Assembly (NCBI GenBank): GCA_027563935.2 | Contig: CM050450.1 | Location: 30,119,439-30,183,438, forward strand | DNA: 64,000 nucleotides | Source of the DNA: Costus lasius | Taxonomy: Eukaryota > Streptophyta > Magnoliopsida > Zingiberales > Costaceae | Direction of reading: 5' to 3' | Part shown: in pieces, positions 9,750 to 20,251 of the stretch | Layout: each line of letters opens with the position of its first letter | How positions within the stretch are numbered: the first letter of the stretch is position 1 | The notes under the pieces: generated by a model | What the model was told of the DNA's origin: nothing | Database searches by the model: none | The model's input: only the letters and a program-made list of their open reading frames with translations | Program-made: the position numbers and the translations under genes

Positions 9750-11066
9750 CTAAAGTAAAGAGCAAATAATTTTCTGCATTTGTCCAAAAATTTTAGCCAC
9801 TAATCCAAAAATCCAAAATTGCATATAAATCAGAATCAAAGTGGCTTTCTTAAATATGCAGAAATCAAGATATTCAAAATTTTCAACTCTACTAAAAGGA
9901 TATTCAATAATCTTCCTAAATTTATCAGAAAGCAAAATCATAAGTCCTTTCTTCAAGTTTATATTTTTAATTGCCATAAGAGTAGGACTTTGATCAAAAG
10001 ATATAAGCATTGGATCATCAAAATAATTTTTATGTCTTTCATTAGATTCCTCAATAAAACTCAATTTTTCAAATTCATCAAAAGATTCAACAAAGGATAT
10101 GGGCAAAACACCAGAGTGAGATTCATCAATGTTTGTAACATTCAAATCTTTATCAATTTCCTCAATCCCTTCATCAAATAACTTGTCAATTTCAAAATTA
10201 TCATCAAAATCAAAGTGAGACTGTTCAAAATCATTTTCCCTAAGTCTTTTCACAAATAATTCATCAATAGAATCATTAGAATCAAAGTCAACCACAAAAG
10301 ACTTATCATTAATCTCAGCAATATCACCAAAATCAAAGTGGGGCTCATCAATGTCTGTAACTTCCAACCCTTTATCAAACTCATCAGATTTAACCATAAA
10401 TGATACAACATCAAAAGAATCAATTTCATCAAAAGAGGGTTTTTCAAAATCAATTTTCTCAAACTTTTTTACAAACAATTTATTAGAAGAATCAATTTTA
10501 CAATCATCAAAATCAGAGTGAGATTCATTAATATTCACATAAAGCTCAATCTCAAAACAATCATAATCAGAGGGAGATTTTTCTAAATCAAGTTCTTCAG
10601 TTTCAAACTCAAATAAACATGCTTGTTGTGCTAACTGGGTTTCCTTAAGGTTTTCAATTTCTTTATTTGTGGTTTGCATGAATTGATTTTGGTTGGCCAA
10701 TATTTTCTCAAGCATGGACTCTAACCTAGATTCTTCAGTGTCCTCAAAATAAGGTTCAGAAACATGATTAGAGCAATTATCATAAAAAGAAGTTTGGTTT
10801 TCCCATCTAGAATACAATTGATCAGATTTGTTCCAAGTTAAATTGGGATTTAAAAATTGGTAATCAGAGGAATAATGATCAAAATATCCACAAATATCCC
10901 ATCTAATAGAAGAATAAGATGTTATAGCCGGTTGCTTATAAGAGTCTAAAAGTTGATTTAACTTATCTTGAATAGTGCATGATGAATCATCTTTGTATGG
11001 CATGTATTCCTCTCTCCTTTCAGTTGCCCAAGAGTTGTAATTAAAAGACATCTTCAAATCTATCAA
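9750..11066 (-). CDS. acidic gag-like protein of the Athila-like element
   Basis: This intact frame has 438 codons. Residue 6 is a second Met (MSFNYNSWATERREEYMPY), which may be the true start. The N-terminal 150 residues are rich in Trp, Tyr, Asn and Gln. At about 120-150 a heptad-like segment (ESRLESMLEKILANQNQF) could be a coiled coil of the type seen near the end of Athila Gag domains. Residues 160-380 are strongly acidic with diverged internal repeats around (D/E)(S/P)HFDFDD. No CCHC zinc knuckle or protease Asp motif is present. The best reading is the gag-derived ORF of a non-autonomous element. It keeps an open frame while the rest of the internal region has lost coding capacity. Confidence 0.6.
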   Translation of the reverse strand: MIDLKMSFNYNSWATERREEYMPYKDDSSCTIQDKLNQLLDSYKQPAITSYSSIRWDICGYFDHYSSDYQFLNPNLTWNKSDQLYSRWENQTSFYDNCSNHVSEPYFEDTEESRLESMLEKILANQNQFMQTTNKEIENLKETQLAQQACLFEFETEELDLEKSPSDYDCFEIELYVNINESHSDFDDCKIDSSNKLFVKKFEKIDFEKPSFDEIDSFDVVSFMVKSDEFDKGLEVTDIDEPHFDFGDIAEINDKSFVVDFDSNDSIDELFVKRLRENDFEQSHFDFDDNFEIDKLFDEGIEEIDKDLNVTNIDESHSGVLPISFVESFDEFEKLSFIEESNERHKNYFDDPMLISFDQSPTLMAIKNINLKKGLMILLSDKFRKIIEYPFSRVENFEYLDFCIFKKATLILIYMQFWIFGLVAKIFGQMQKIICSLL

Positions 11067-11298
11067 GGACAGAAAGATAATCTAATACCAATCAAATAAA
11101 ACTCTTTGTTTTCAGAATATATGACAAAAATAGAAAATCTAAAACACAAGTAAATTAACAAATTTCAGAAATTCTCAGTTCTGTCACAACTGTGAAAATC
11201 CAAAACCTGCAAAAAGAAAAAAAAAATAAAGTTAAATTTAAAACAATTAAAACTTAGTCTAGCAATACTAATAACTATTTTGATATTAACAAAACTAA

Positions 11299-11520
11299 GG
11301 TCCCCGGCAATGGCGCCAAAAACTTGATGTATCCCAAGTTATTTGGCATGTACCTTGGACTAATCCCCGGCAACGGCGCCAAAAACTTGATGTGATCCGA
11401 AAGGACACACTTTTAAATATAAGTAGGTAGACTAATTTAAGGAGTCGCAGCCAAAACTTGTTTGGCGCACAGGGATCTGTCACCCCGTGATACGGCTCCA
11501 AAAACTTGTTGTCCCTAAAC
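11299..11520 (-). other. PBS region with three PBS-like copies
   Basis: On the minus strand, CAAGTTTTTGGCGCC(A/G)TTGCCGGGG occurs twice (about 11,301-11,330 and 11,365-11,391), and a third truncated relative (CAAGTTTTTGGAGCCG) lies at about 11,489-11,507 close to the LTR edge. The motif is the known Athila/Tat-type PBS neighbourhood. Only the copy nearest the LTR would normally prime, and it is the most degraded. Confidence 0.7.
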
Positions 11521-11521
11521 T

Positions 11522-13355
11522 TGTAGTGTCCGCAAGTGCATGGATATTCGAAGTAATAAAGAAAATATCGATCCCACAGAGACTTACGTATTAAATACCA
11601 AATAGTTATATTCTTACTAGCTAAGCAAACCGAGTATGATGTGAATAAACAATAAACACACGGAAAAATAATCAGAGAGATAAACTAGGACTAGGGTTTC
11701 ATCCACCTTAATTTCAATGATTAGATATAATAAAAGGTCGTGAATCAAATCCTATCATGATAAAGACTTAATTTACTTCATAAAAGGATTATCTCACTTT
11801 CGTGTAGACAATCATGCAGGGACCAATCCTCGCTTTCGCGCAAGATTTATCTCAACGCTGTAGATAAGTAAACCATCAATCAAATAACTCAGGATCACTT
11901 TCGTGCATCCGAGTTCTATGTTGATCATCACAAGTGGAATCTCAAGGATCACTTTCGTGCATCCGAGTCTCAACACAGGTTTTTCCTAGGGTTTTCCAAC
12001 AGACCGATCTTCACTTTCATGCAAGATCTATCAATGTTTAACACAATAACTCAACCCTAGATTCATATTATCAAGCATGGCAATAAGACTACAAAAATCA
12101 AGAAATAAGATTCTAGGGTTCCAAGTTCTCAAGCAAATCACCTTTCAGTCTCATTGCGAAAACTCTAAAACATGCATGACAGTAAAATCTAAGGAGAATT
12201 AAAGACAATTCATCACATAAGTAGAATTATCACAACAAGGATTATCATGACGAAAATAATAGTTTATCTAATCATTAAAAATCACGGGGATTAAACCCCC
12301 ATGTCCCAAAGTATCTTTAAGTGTGCATAGAAGAAGAGGTACAATAATCCATGGTGTAGGAAATCAAAACAGAGGTAGAGAACAAATTACGGTACAGCTG
12401 TAAAGGTTTTTACGGCCGTAATCTGTGACGAACAGCGGCGGCGCACGGTGTTTTGTTGATTTCTCCTCCGATTGAACTCCTTTTGCTCTGAAACTTCTGG
12501 TGTGTCCTCCTCTCCTCTAGGCGAAGCTTTTCCATGAAAATCATGGCCTGAGGTGCCCTCTATGCCTCTCAGTGTCAGGCCAAACCCTAGATGCCTCTTT
12601 CTTGATTGCTCCCTCGATAGTAGATAAAAATTCGTTATTCCACTTCTTCTATCTTCTCCTCTTAAAGATGAGTCCGAAGCATCTTTCAGATCTCAATATG
12701 CAGGTCTGGATCAAAAGTTATGGTCTGCGCAAGATTCGGACCCATGAAAATCGCGTTTTTGAATGAAATTACGGTACCGTAATAAATATTACGGCAGTGC
12801 CATAATTTTGGCTCTGTGAAGTATTTGTTAAGATTATGGCCCATAAAAATGTTTACAGCCGTGCCATATTTGCTTCTGTATGTTTCTGGACCAAAATAAG
12901 GCCCGTAAAGATCATTACGGCAATACCATAATCTCTGAAATCTCTCGGGTGGAAAATCATCTATCATTACGACACCGTAAAGATTGTTACGGCGGTGCAA
13001 TAATCTCACGAAATTCTCTGGTCGAAATATTCCCAAATTACGGCACCTCTCAGGGATTACGGCTGTGCCGTAATTCTGTGGTGTAATTACGGTACCGTAA
13101 AATCAATTACGGGGGTGCCGTAATTTGCTCTGAAGCTCCGATTCTTCTGAAATTTGACATGTGATCTCCTCTTCATGTCGTGAATTCAATTATGCATATG
13201 GTTTGCTCGAAATCGACTGAAAAGCATGCCTTTTTTCCTAGAAATCATAAAAAATAGAAAAAAGTGTGGATTCCGCAAATATTGATAAAAAAGGCATAAA
13301 AATAATCAAAGTCTATGAAATGGCACAGAATTTACTATAAATTTTGGTGTCATCA
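11522..13355 (-). repeat. 5' LTR of the Athila-like element
   Basis: It begins TGTAGTGTCCGCAAGTGCA on the plus strand and ends GGTGTCATCA, colinear with the left LTR but clearly diverged by scattered substitutions and small indels, suggesting an old insertion. It carries the same palindrome zones at 12,388-12,425 and 12,765-13,125. The 116-codon minus-strand frame here matches the 124-codon frame of the other LTR only because the DNA is duplicated. Confidence 0.85.
12765..13125. repeat. array of paired TTACGG...CCGTAA palindromes (5' LTR)
   Basis: This is the counterpart of the array in the other LTR. Exact TTACGGTACCGTAA sites occur near 12,769 and 13,086, with diverged partners between them. 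Several pairs have lost one CpG, for example CATAA in place of CGTAA. Confidence 0.85.
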
Positions 13356-13429
13356 GCTCCGACCGCTGGGGCCTTGCCCTTCTCCTCCCAAGTGGGCCGA
13401 GAAGGCGAGGCCTCAGGGGGTGGGCGTAT

Positions 13430-14530
13430 AGGGGGCTGAAGGGTCGCGGGTCCGGACGAGGCTCCGGACACTCAAGTCATGGGTGGGGTTGCGGGGGACT
13501 GCCCGCATAAAGACGCCTATGGGGGCCAAGGTCATTGCGCCTTGCAGCAACGCGAAGGTCTTGCTCGATGTCTCGAGCGCGCTAAAAAGTCTGGTCAAGG
13601 GTCTCTGATCCATAAGCGGGTAAGGCTCGGCAGATATCCGCACGGAGCCCATTCTTGAATTTCGACAAAACTAACTCGGGGTCCTCTTGCAAATTGCAAC
13701 GGAGTTGCAACATCTCGAAGGTGAGTCGGTACTCCTCGACAGTTCCTGACCCTTGGCGTACGCTACTATACCGATCAAGAAGGCGCTGCCTATACGAAGG
13801 GGGTACATAACGCTCACGGAGGCAGTATCGCATCTCCGCCCACTCAGTGATCGGGGGAAGAGCCTGCTGCACATTTTGGCGCTCCACGTTTTCTCAATGT
13901 AAACGTGTAGGCCCCCCAAGTAAGGTGCACACATACCGAACCTGCGAGTGCAGAGGCCAATCGCTAAGATCAAAATATGCGTCAACAGACGTGACCCAAT
14001 CTAAGAATTGTGTGGGATCAAGACCACCTGTGAATGGTGAAGGGTTGTTACGAATGAAACGACGGAAATCATCGTCCACCCGGGGGTGCTCAACGTGGGT
14101 ATGGGCTGGGGGTTCGAGGTGCGGCCCAAGCGTGGCCAAAACGGCCACCGGGCTGGGGCCCTTGTGCTGCCCAAACATCATCCTCATCGAGGGGGTCATC
14201 ACCGTAACTTGGGTTACTAGGGACCTTATGAGGTCGCGAGTGACCCAATTCATCCTCGTGGGCGCATCGCTGTGTGGGCATGGCCATCGGGGCAACTCTC
14301 TAGTGGGGGCTGGGTTTGCGAACACCGGAGGGTTAACCGAGTTCGGGCGACCATGCTTCGCAGACCCAGGTTGACCAATAAGTTGTTAGATCCCAGCCAA
14401 AATCTGCTGGACTATGGCATGTGTGCTTGCTTGTTGAGCATCCACTCGCGCGGACAACGCATCAAGCTTTGCATCGATCTGCACCTCAAGCGCAACCATA
14501 GACTCTAACCGGATGTTAGCCCCTTCCGAA
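13430..14530 (-). pseudogene. gag of gypsy element G1, with frame breaks
   Basis: The frame starts near a coiled-coil-like segment (ALEVQIDAKLDALSARVDAQ), meets an in-frame TAA near 14,384, then continues through the Retrotrans_gag-type core (SPFTGGLDPTQFLDWV). A frameshift near 13,890 moves it to the frame carrying RERYVPPSYRQRLLDRY and GTVEEYRLTFEMLQLRC, typical of plant gypsy Gag. A TAG near 13,583 and a proline-rich tail follow. No zinc knuckle remains before the truncation. With at least two stops and one frameshift it cannot be functional. Confidence 0.8.
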
Positions 14531-14724
14531 GGCTTGAACCGACTCTTGGGTTTCGGGGATGTTTTCCGGGTATTAGGACGACATAATTTGTGACTGCGTA
14601 ATCACCATGCACAATCAAGGGGGAGACGACTAAGGTAAAATGTTGAAAACACCAAACGGATGCAGAAATATGCAATGCGATGCTGAGGGATCGTGCGAAT
14701 GATAAGAATTGAACGCGCAACGTC

Positions 14725-14735
14725 CTCTGATACTA
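14725..14735 (-). other. PBS of G1 (initiator tRNA-Met type)
   Basis: The minus strand reads TAGTATCAGAG, one change from TGGTATCAGAG, the common plant iMet PBS. It lies four bases from the LTR edge. Confidence 0.75.
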
Positions 14736-14739
14736 GAAT

Positions 14740-16219
14740 TGATGTAGCAACTAATAGGTGTGGGGGTCCTTAAGCCGTACTCTAGGGTTTTACACAAGGC
14801 GCGATAAAAATGGAAGAGGGTCGTGAGACGAGGGAAGAGGAAACATGTCGGAAAGGTGCAGGGAAGCCGGTAGAAAACACGACGAAGATAGCAACGAGTT
14901 CGAATAGGGCAACACGAATGCGAATGAAGAGAACGACACCCAACTAAATAATACAGTGCACTAACCTTGTAGCAAATTTAGTGAATTCCTACAGCTCTCT
15001 TAGTGCGTTTTAAGCTTAGCAGGCGTTGGGGGATTGTAGTTGTGCAGGGTTCAGCTCGCGCGCCTACGCAGCTGAAACAAACCAAGACAAGAGATGCTAC
15101 GCCTCCGATGGACGGACAGCCATGGGTGAAGGAGAAAGGAGAAAAATCGTAGCAACAAAACGTGCAAGAGAATGACAAACAGGCGAACCTGACCCACCGG
15201 AAGGGTGGGATTTACTTCAAACCGAAAGCGGAACAACTTGGAATCAAAGAGACGTCTTCGACCTGAACACGACGAAGGCAAGACTCCGGCTTGTCTTCAC
15301 AACCGCTGGCGACTCTCAGCTCACCAGGAGATCTCTCAAACACCAAAGAGAACTACATAACACATAGCCCTACCTCCTCTTTTATAGAATAAGAGGGGAG
15401 GGAACAAACAAAATACACTAGAGACACTCACCTCTAACCACCTACCAACTCTTGCAGGCCACAAAAGTGGTCAAGCTACAACTACAAGATAAGGAATAAC
15501 AACTACCTAATATTCTCCGAAGCTGGTCGCGTGATTCTGTGTCCTTGTATGGGTGCGGTTTAGACGTGCTCCGATCATACGGCAACAAAACAGCAGAACT
15601 TCGATGTTGAGGGCTGGGTCACCACCGTCGCGGCTCGCTCTTGGGCCGTGTTGCTAATCAGATTACGCGCCACTTTGGTATGGATGGAAAGAGGGCTAAT
15701 GATGCCCAAGAAACGGTCCAGGGGCTTACTTTGGCATTGGGATCGCCGGATTTCCACCTTGTTGGGCTCCTTTGGGTCGTCATGGGGTGGAGCAACGTGG
15801 TAGGGGGGCGGTGCACATCGAAGTGGGGTCGTCGGGGCTGCAAAGTGCCTTCAGTGTCGAACACGGCCTGGCCATGATAGTAATCATGGTCGTGTTTAGA
15901 GTCAACGCGATCCACAAAATCGAGCATGGCCTGCCCGTGCTTGGAATCATGCCCGTGCTTGGCGTTGTCGAAATCCACAGAATCGAGCACGGCCTGCCCG
16001 TGATCAGGAGCATGGCCGTGTTCGGCGTTCGCGTCTTCGGGCAATTGTGTCACGGCCGTGACAGGGCACACAGCCTGGCCGTGTCGGGGTCTGGGGAGCT
16101 CTAACTGAGGAGAAAATTCTGGGGAAAATTCCTGGGGTCCTCGGGAGTCTCCCCAAGTGTCTTTTGGAGGGATTGGGCCGCCCTCAAGTGTGTTCATGGG
16201 CCCGTTTGCACCTGCATCA
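14740..16219 (-). repeat. 5' LTR of G1
   Basis: In element orientation it starts TGATGCAGG and ends GCTACATCA, giving a five-base terminal inverted repeat TGATG/CATCA. The length of about 1.48 kb suits a plant gypsy LTR. Only one copy is present. Open frames up to 179 codons here translate a tandem repeat and are not supported as genes. Confidence 0.7.
15855..16035. repeat. tandem repeat in G1 LTR, about 60 bp, three units
   Basis: The string (A/C)GAGCA(C/T)GGCCTGCCCGTG recurs with spacers containing GTCGAAATCCACA-like text near 15,860, 15,923 and 15,983. On the minus strand it encodes an HGQA(V/M)LD-type peptide repeat. Confidence 0.75.
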
Positions 16220-16659
16220 GTACCTTAGTTGATAAGGGATAGCTCTGGTACATGTGAGACTGGTATATGGGCTGGTTAGGCACGGGGTGCTAACCAAGCA
16301 TATGGGTATATAAGTGGTGGATATACTGGACCGACCCGTTATTAGGCTCTAACTTGGTGTCATGAGTTAAGCTCACAAGTGACAGGAGATTCAATGATCC
16401 CTTGACTTGAGATCATTGACTCTTCTGTATGGTTAGGGATATGCTTTGATACAACCTAACACCTCGTCGTAGCAGGGAGGTCATAACGGTTGTCATTGGG
16501 TATGTCACGACCCATATGAGAAGATCAATGGATAGACATAGGATTTGCCCCTTCCTGCAGGAAGCTTGATATCCACGGGGCCCCCCTTTGGTTGCATGAC
16601 TGAAAGTACCTAGGTAAAAGTCTGATTTAGTCATGACCATGAGATTGGATGAAAACGAA

Positions 16660-16889
16660 GTGGTGACACACTTTGTCCAATCAGATATCAGTCTGTCAAA
16701 GGGACTGTAATGCATTGGTATCTTGTTGCGTTGATGGGGATGTCGATGTTGATATCCATTCTGAAGACTTGGGAGTGGTGACACACTTTGTCCAATCGGA
16801 TATCAGTCTGGCAAAGGGACTGTAATGCATCGGTATCTTGTTGCGTTGATGGGGATGTCGATGTTGATATCCATTCCAAAGACTTGGGT
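16660..16889. repeat. 115-bp tandem duplication
   Basis: Two nearly identical units start GTGGTGACACACTTTGTCCA at 16,660 and 16,775. They differ at a few positions (for example CAATCAGA/CAATCGGA), so the duplication is recent relative to the LTR. Confidence 0.95.
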
Positions 16890-17119
16890 AGCAGCGATGC
16901 ACTGCTAGGTGCCACTCACTGCTTGTGATGACCTGAGTTCATCACTGCCAACGTCAAAGGAACCTATAGTATCGCACAACTTGAAACTCGTGTTCTCGTA
17001 TTGATCGGGTAGCCTAATGATCGAGTTATAGGATAACTCGGATCTATTTGGGAGAATTCATCAGTGCCATTATGCTTGATGAGATGCAAGGGACTTATTT
17101 GAGCTAACTTCATTTTTGG

Positions 17120-17285
17120 GCCAAATGGGCCAAATGGGCCAAATGACGTCTAAGCTTGGAGCATGGACCAATGGGCCTCCAAGCCCAATGGGCGTGAAGC
17201 CCAGTTGGGGCGTGAGGCCTAATTGGCCTTGAGGCCCAATGGGCCGTTAGGCCTAATGGGCCATGACAATAAGTAGTCTGGCCCA
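17120..17285. promoter_or_regulatory. cluster of TGGGCC/GGCCCA (site II-like) motifs
   Basis: At least nine TGGGC(C/T) or complementary motifs lie within about 165 bases, beginning with three GGGCCAAAT tandem copies. TGGGCC/T are plant site II elements bound by TCP factors. The cluster lies about 360 bases upstream of a TATA box in the same LTR. Function is inferred. Confidence 0.5.
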
Positions 17286-17289
17286 ATAG

Positions 17290-17625
17290 ACATCATGGTG
17301 AATTAAATACTGTGTTTAATTCTGGGAATTAAACACTGTATTTAATGTTGTAATTAATTCTGTATTTAATTCTATATTTAATTCTATATTTAATTCTGTA
17401 ATTAATTTCAAGATTAATGATGAATTTAATTCTGAATTTAATTTTGAATTTAATTCTGAATTTGAAGAGTCATGCCTTTAATGACCATTATGAGACTTTA
17501 ATTCAAAGTTTTAATGGGTCATTATGAGAGTTTAATTTAGAGTTTAATTCTATAATTAATTCTGAATTTAATTCTATATTTAATGATGAATTAATTTAGA
17601 GATTAATTGAGAATTTATTGCGGAA
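17290..17625. repeat. AT-rich minisatellite based on TTTAATTCTGAA
   Basis: Irregular tandem copies of (T)TTAATTCTG(A/T)A and TTTAATTCTATA fill the interval. The H LTR lacks this expansion. Confidence 0.85.
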
Positions 17626-17645
17626 TTTCAAGCGTCACCATGTTT

Positions 17646-17655
17646 TCTATAAAAG
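17646..17655 (+). promoter_or_regulatory. TATA box of the H-type LTR fragment
   Basis: CTATAAAAGG is followed by a purine-rich, then CTTCTTCC-rich leader, matching the layout of the TATA box at 59,481 in the H LTR. Confidence 0.65.
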
Positions 17656-17804
17656 GAGAGGGGGAGAGGAGTTGGCGCCAACTTCGTCTTTTGGAAGAAA
17701 TTCTCCCAGGCGCCTCCTCTCTTCTTCCCTCTCCTTTGGGCGGCTGCAAGGTTGGACCTTGGCAGCATTCTTCCATCCTTCTACTCCTCTTGGCGCATTC
17801 ACTG

Positions 17805-19523
17805 TGCAGGAGTCCCCTTCAAGGGGGGGAGCGCAAGCGGATAAAACCCCTTTCAAGAGGGGGGGCGCAAAACCCTAATACATGCACATAGAACACTATT
17901 GCATGGGCGGAAATTAGGGCATCAAGAATCGGTTGCATGATATATATGATCAACTATGAAAAACCGATTGCAAATATCAAGAAGAATCATACCATCGCCA
18001 TTCGTTGGATGGTGTGTTGGAATCAAAGACCGAAAGGGATCTTCTCCCTAGTCGACGCACACACGATGAGGAATGGCTTCTCCTTGTCGTCTTTGTGCTA
18101 GCAAAGCTTCAAGGGTCCTTTGCGCGTGGAGGAGATGAGATCCTTTGGGCTTGGCGAAGAAGAACTTCCTCTACACTCGTCGAGAGCTTTGTCACACGAG
18201 AAGAGAGAAAAATCGTCCAAAGTGATGAGAGGCGATTGAGCGAACGTTGTAATCAACGTGGAGGCGTTGCTATCCAAAAATAGCAACCCATTACTCTCAG
18301 CGGTTATGCGTTCACATGAAGTGAACCGTAACTCCTTCACTCCATTCGAATCTTTGAACCAAGCGCTCACAAGATGAGCCGGTTCAAATGACTTTGGTCC
18401 AAGACCAAATCAGCCCAAGCAATGGTCGATCTTATTGAACCTCAAGGCTCAAGATCACCGTTGATCTCAAGATGCTCCTGATCTCACCGATCTAGCATCA
18501 AATCTCTCGATCGAAGCTTACCGATCTCAAGCCCTAATCAATCAAACATGATCAGACCAGATCTCACTTACAATCAGAGTTTAAAACCCCTTTAAACTGA
18601 ACCTAAACAATTCAGTCCACACGATCTGACTTAAGTAAGCCATATCATCAAATTGTGCGACCCTAAGGGTTTCCTATACCTGTCGGTAACGATAACTCAC
18701 GTTATCACGATCAGTGAGGGGTATCTAGCAACACATCACTGTCTCCCGATAGAAAGGAAAGAGTCTTCCAAGACTTCACCCAAACCACAGCACAAGTGTG
18801 ACTCTAACTCACAAGGCATGCATCTTTCCTTTGCCACTGGATGTTCTTATTGGACAAGCGTGTCAAGCTTGTAGCTCCAATATGATAAGCATGATTAGAT
18901 CAGATGAACACAGTCACCTGGGTATGGCCATACACTTTCTCAATCATCTCATCCAGGGGGCCCCTGTAGAACATCACACTCCTTAAACAAGGAGATGGCA
19001 ATCCTATGTCTATCACTAGTGCCCTAACCTGATTCAAGCTCACCATCCAAGATAGTCTATAATCATTGTCTTTCAAATGATATTGAACTACCTCAAAACA
19101 ATGACAATCATCATTTAGAAACACAAGTGATCTCAAGTCAGAGGAAATGTGCCACTTGTTGCAATCAAGGAATATTCACATTGTGACAAACAACTGAATA
19201 TCCTAGTAGGGTCTGTCCAGTACATCCAATGTACCCATGAGTCTACACCTTATTCCATGCTCGAAGCATCCTATAAGATTAGAACACATATTAGTCTCAA
19301 TCATATCAAGGCTGTCTCATGTTCACCAAGATATCTCGACTAAGGACATAAAGCTTGTCAGCCTAGCTGAACAGCTTTGAGACATTATTCAGAAGTACAC
19401 TTATTACAGCAGACAAGGTAACAAACTGAATAACAACCATGCCTTTATAAACAGAAGAGTTTATTACATGATACTGTTACAATCCCAAGGCCTCAAACAT
19501 TAGCCTAAGGGCATACCCCAACA
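17805..19523 (-). repeat. solo-type LTR of the dominant copia family (copy E)
   Basis: It is 1,719 bp and homologous to the LTRs of copia A, B and C. In element orientation it starts TGTTGGGGTATGCCC. Flanking pentamers are CACTG (left) and CAATG (right), a 4/5 match, so a degenerate target-site duplication is possible. The flanks look like different elements, so recombination is the alternative. It carries the U5-end hairpin (CCCCTT/AAGGGG at 17,814-17,826), the promoter-side palindrome at 18,266-18,287 and the GATAAC/GTTATC repeat at 18,691-18,706. Confidence 0.85.
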
Positions 19524-20251
19524 CAATGGTTACATTGCAAGCTTGCTCTCTCTTACTTCACTCTCAACGGTAACAAAATAGTCTTAGCGGTAACAAGTGA
19601 GTTTACAAGTTGGTTACTTGACACTAGCTGGCCGGGTATGACTGTAAAGCTGGACTATTGATTGATGTTGACCATATGTTGATCTTGCTCTATGGATAGT
19701 TGGTTGGGCATGAACAAGATGCTGGATTCTTGGTGTTGACTGGATGTTGACTTTGCTCCATGGGTAGCTGGTCGGGCATGCATATAAATCGGATGCTAGA
19801 TTAATGTTGACTGGATGTTGACCTTGCTCTATGGATAGCTGGCCGAACATGAACAAGATACTGAATTTTGGAGTTGATTGGTTTGATGAGGAATGGTGCT
19901 TGGCCGGTTCTTGCTTTGCTTGTTGAATCTTGCTCGGTATTGACTTGTATCATGTTGACTCGTACCATTGGTATGAGAGAAAAGCCTTGATGTTGGGGAG
20001 CCTTGGTGCCATGTAACTGCAAGTACATGTGTGAATCCCCTAGGCTATAACAACCTACTACATCAACTACAAAATAAAACAAAGACTTATCAAAATAAAC
20101 CTAGGCTACAACCTAACTAAAGTTTTAACACACAAGTGTTCAAATCACATAAGTGATTACATCTCAAAATGATTCATAATGTAATAACTTGATTAGCACA
20201 AAAGAAAGGGCGGTGATGTAGTCAAGCCCACAAAACACTCTCCTTGGAGCT
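19524..20251. repeat. 3' flank or LTR remnant of chromovirus G3
   Basis: It lies just downstream of the stop of a chromovirus pol tail on the minus strand, so it probably contains that element's 3' LTR. No second copy is in the window to define the ends. It contains a 70-bp tandem repeat and no gene. Confidence 0.45.
19626..19890. repeat. about 70-bp tandem repeat, 3.7 units
   Basis: Units begin AG(C/T)TGG(C/T)(C/T)GGGCATG near 19,626, 19,698, 19,766 and 19,837, and end GTTGA(C/T)(C/T)TTGCTC(T/C)ATGG. They are moderately diverged. Confidence 0.85.

Larger units (their letters stand above)
5082..13355 (-). mobile_element. non-autonomous Athila-like LTR retrotransposon
   Basis: Two homologous terminal regions bracket 4.6 kb of internal DNA. 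In element orientation (minus strand) the LTRs start TGATGACACC and end GACAC(T/C)ACA. PBS motifs of the Athila/Tat type (TTGGCGCCGTTGCCGGGGA) lie just inside the right LTR, making that the 5' LTR. The only long ORF is gag-like. No protease, RT, RNase H or integrase is present, so movement would need proteins supplied in trans. The flanks AACAA (left) and GCTCC (right) do not match, so no target-site duplication survives. Confidence 0.85.
13356..16219 (-). mobile_element. truncated Ty3/gypsy element G1 (5' LTR, PBS, gag)
   Basis: The element runs right to left: LTR, initiator tRNA-Met PBS, gag. It stops abruptly at the Athila-like element. Protease and all of pol are missing and no continuation is seen left of 5,082. 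The right edge CATCA at 16,219 meets a foreign copia-type LTR, as expected if G1 had inserted into that LTR and later lost its 3' part by deletion. Confidence 0.75.
16220..17804 (+). repeat. fragment of an LTR related to that of element H
   Basis: The stretch GTACATGTGAGACTGGTATA at about 16,246 and the text that follows match 58,290 onward, part of the H LTR. The first roughly 190 bases of that LTR are missing at the G1 junction. It shares the order of motifs up to the TATA box and the following CTTCTTCC-rich leader. It differs by a tandem duplication, a TGGGCC cluster and an AT-rich array. The right side is cut by copia LTR E. Confidence 0.7.

Noticed and set aside
15658..16197. 179-codon His-rich ORF in the G1 LTR
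   Set aside because: It is generated by the roughly 60-bp tandem repeat and GC-rich LTR sequence.
17290..17625. CRISPR-like regular repeats
   Set aside because: The repeat is an AT-rich minisatellite without spacers, in plant retrotransposon DNA.
19149..19343. 64-codon ORF (MPLVA...) repeated in nearly all dominant-family LTRs
   Set aside because: It is antisense to the element in every copy, lacks any domain, and its conservation is explained by LTR homology. B's LTR has no equivalent frame.
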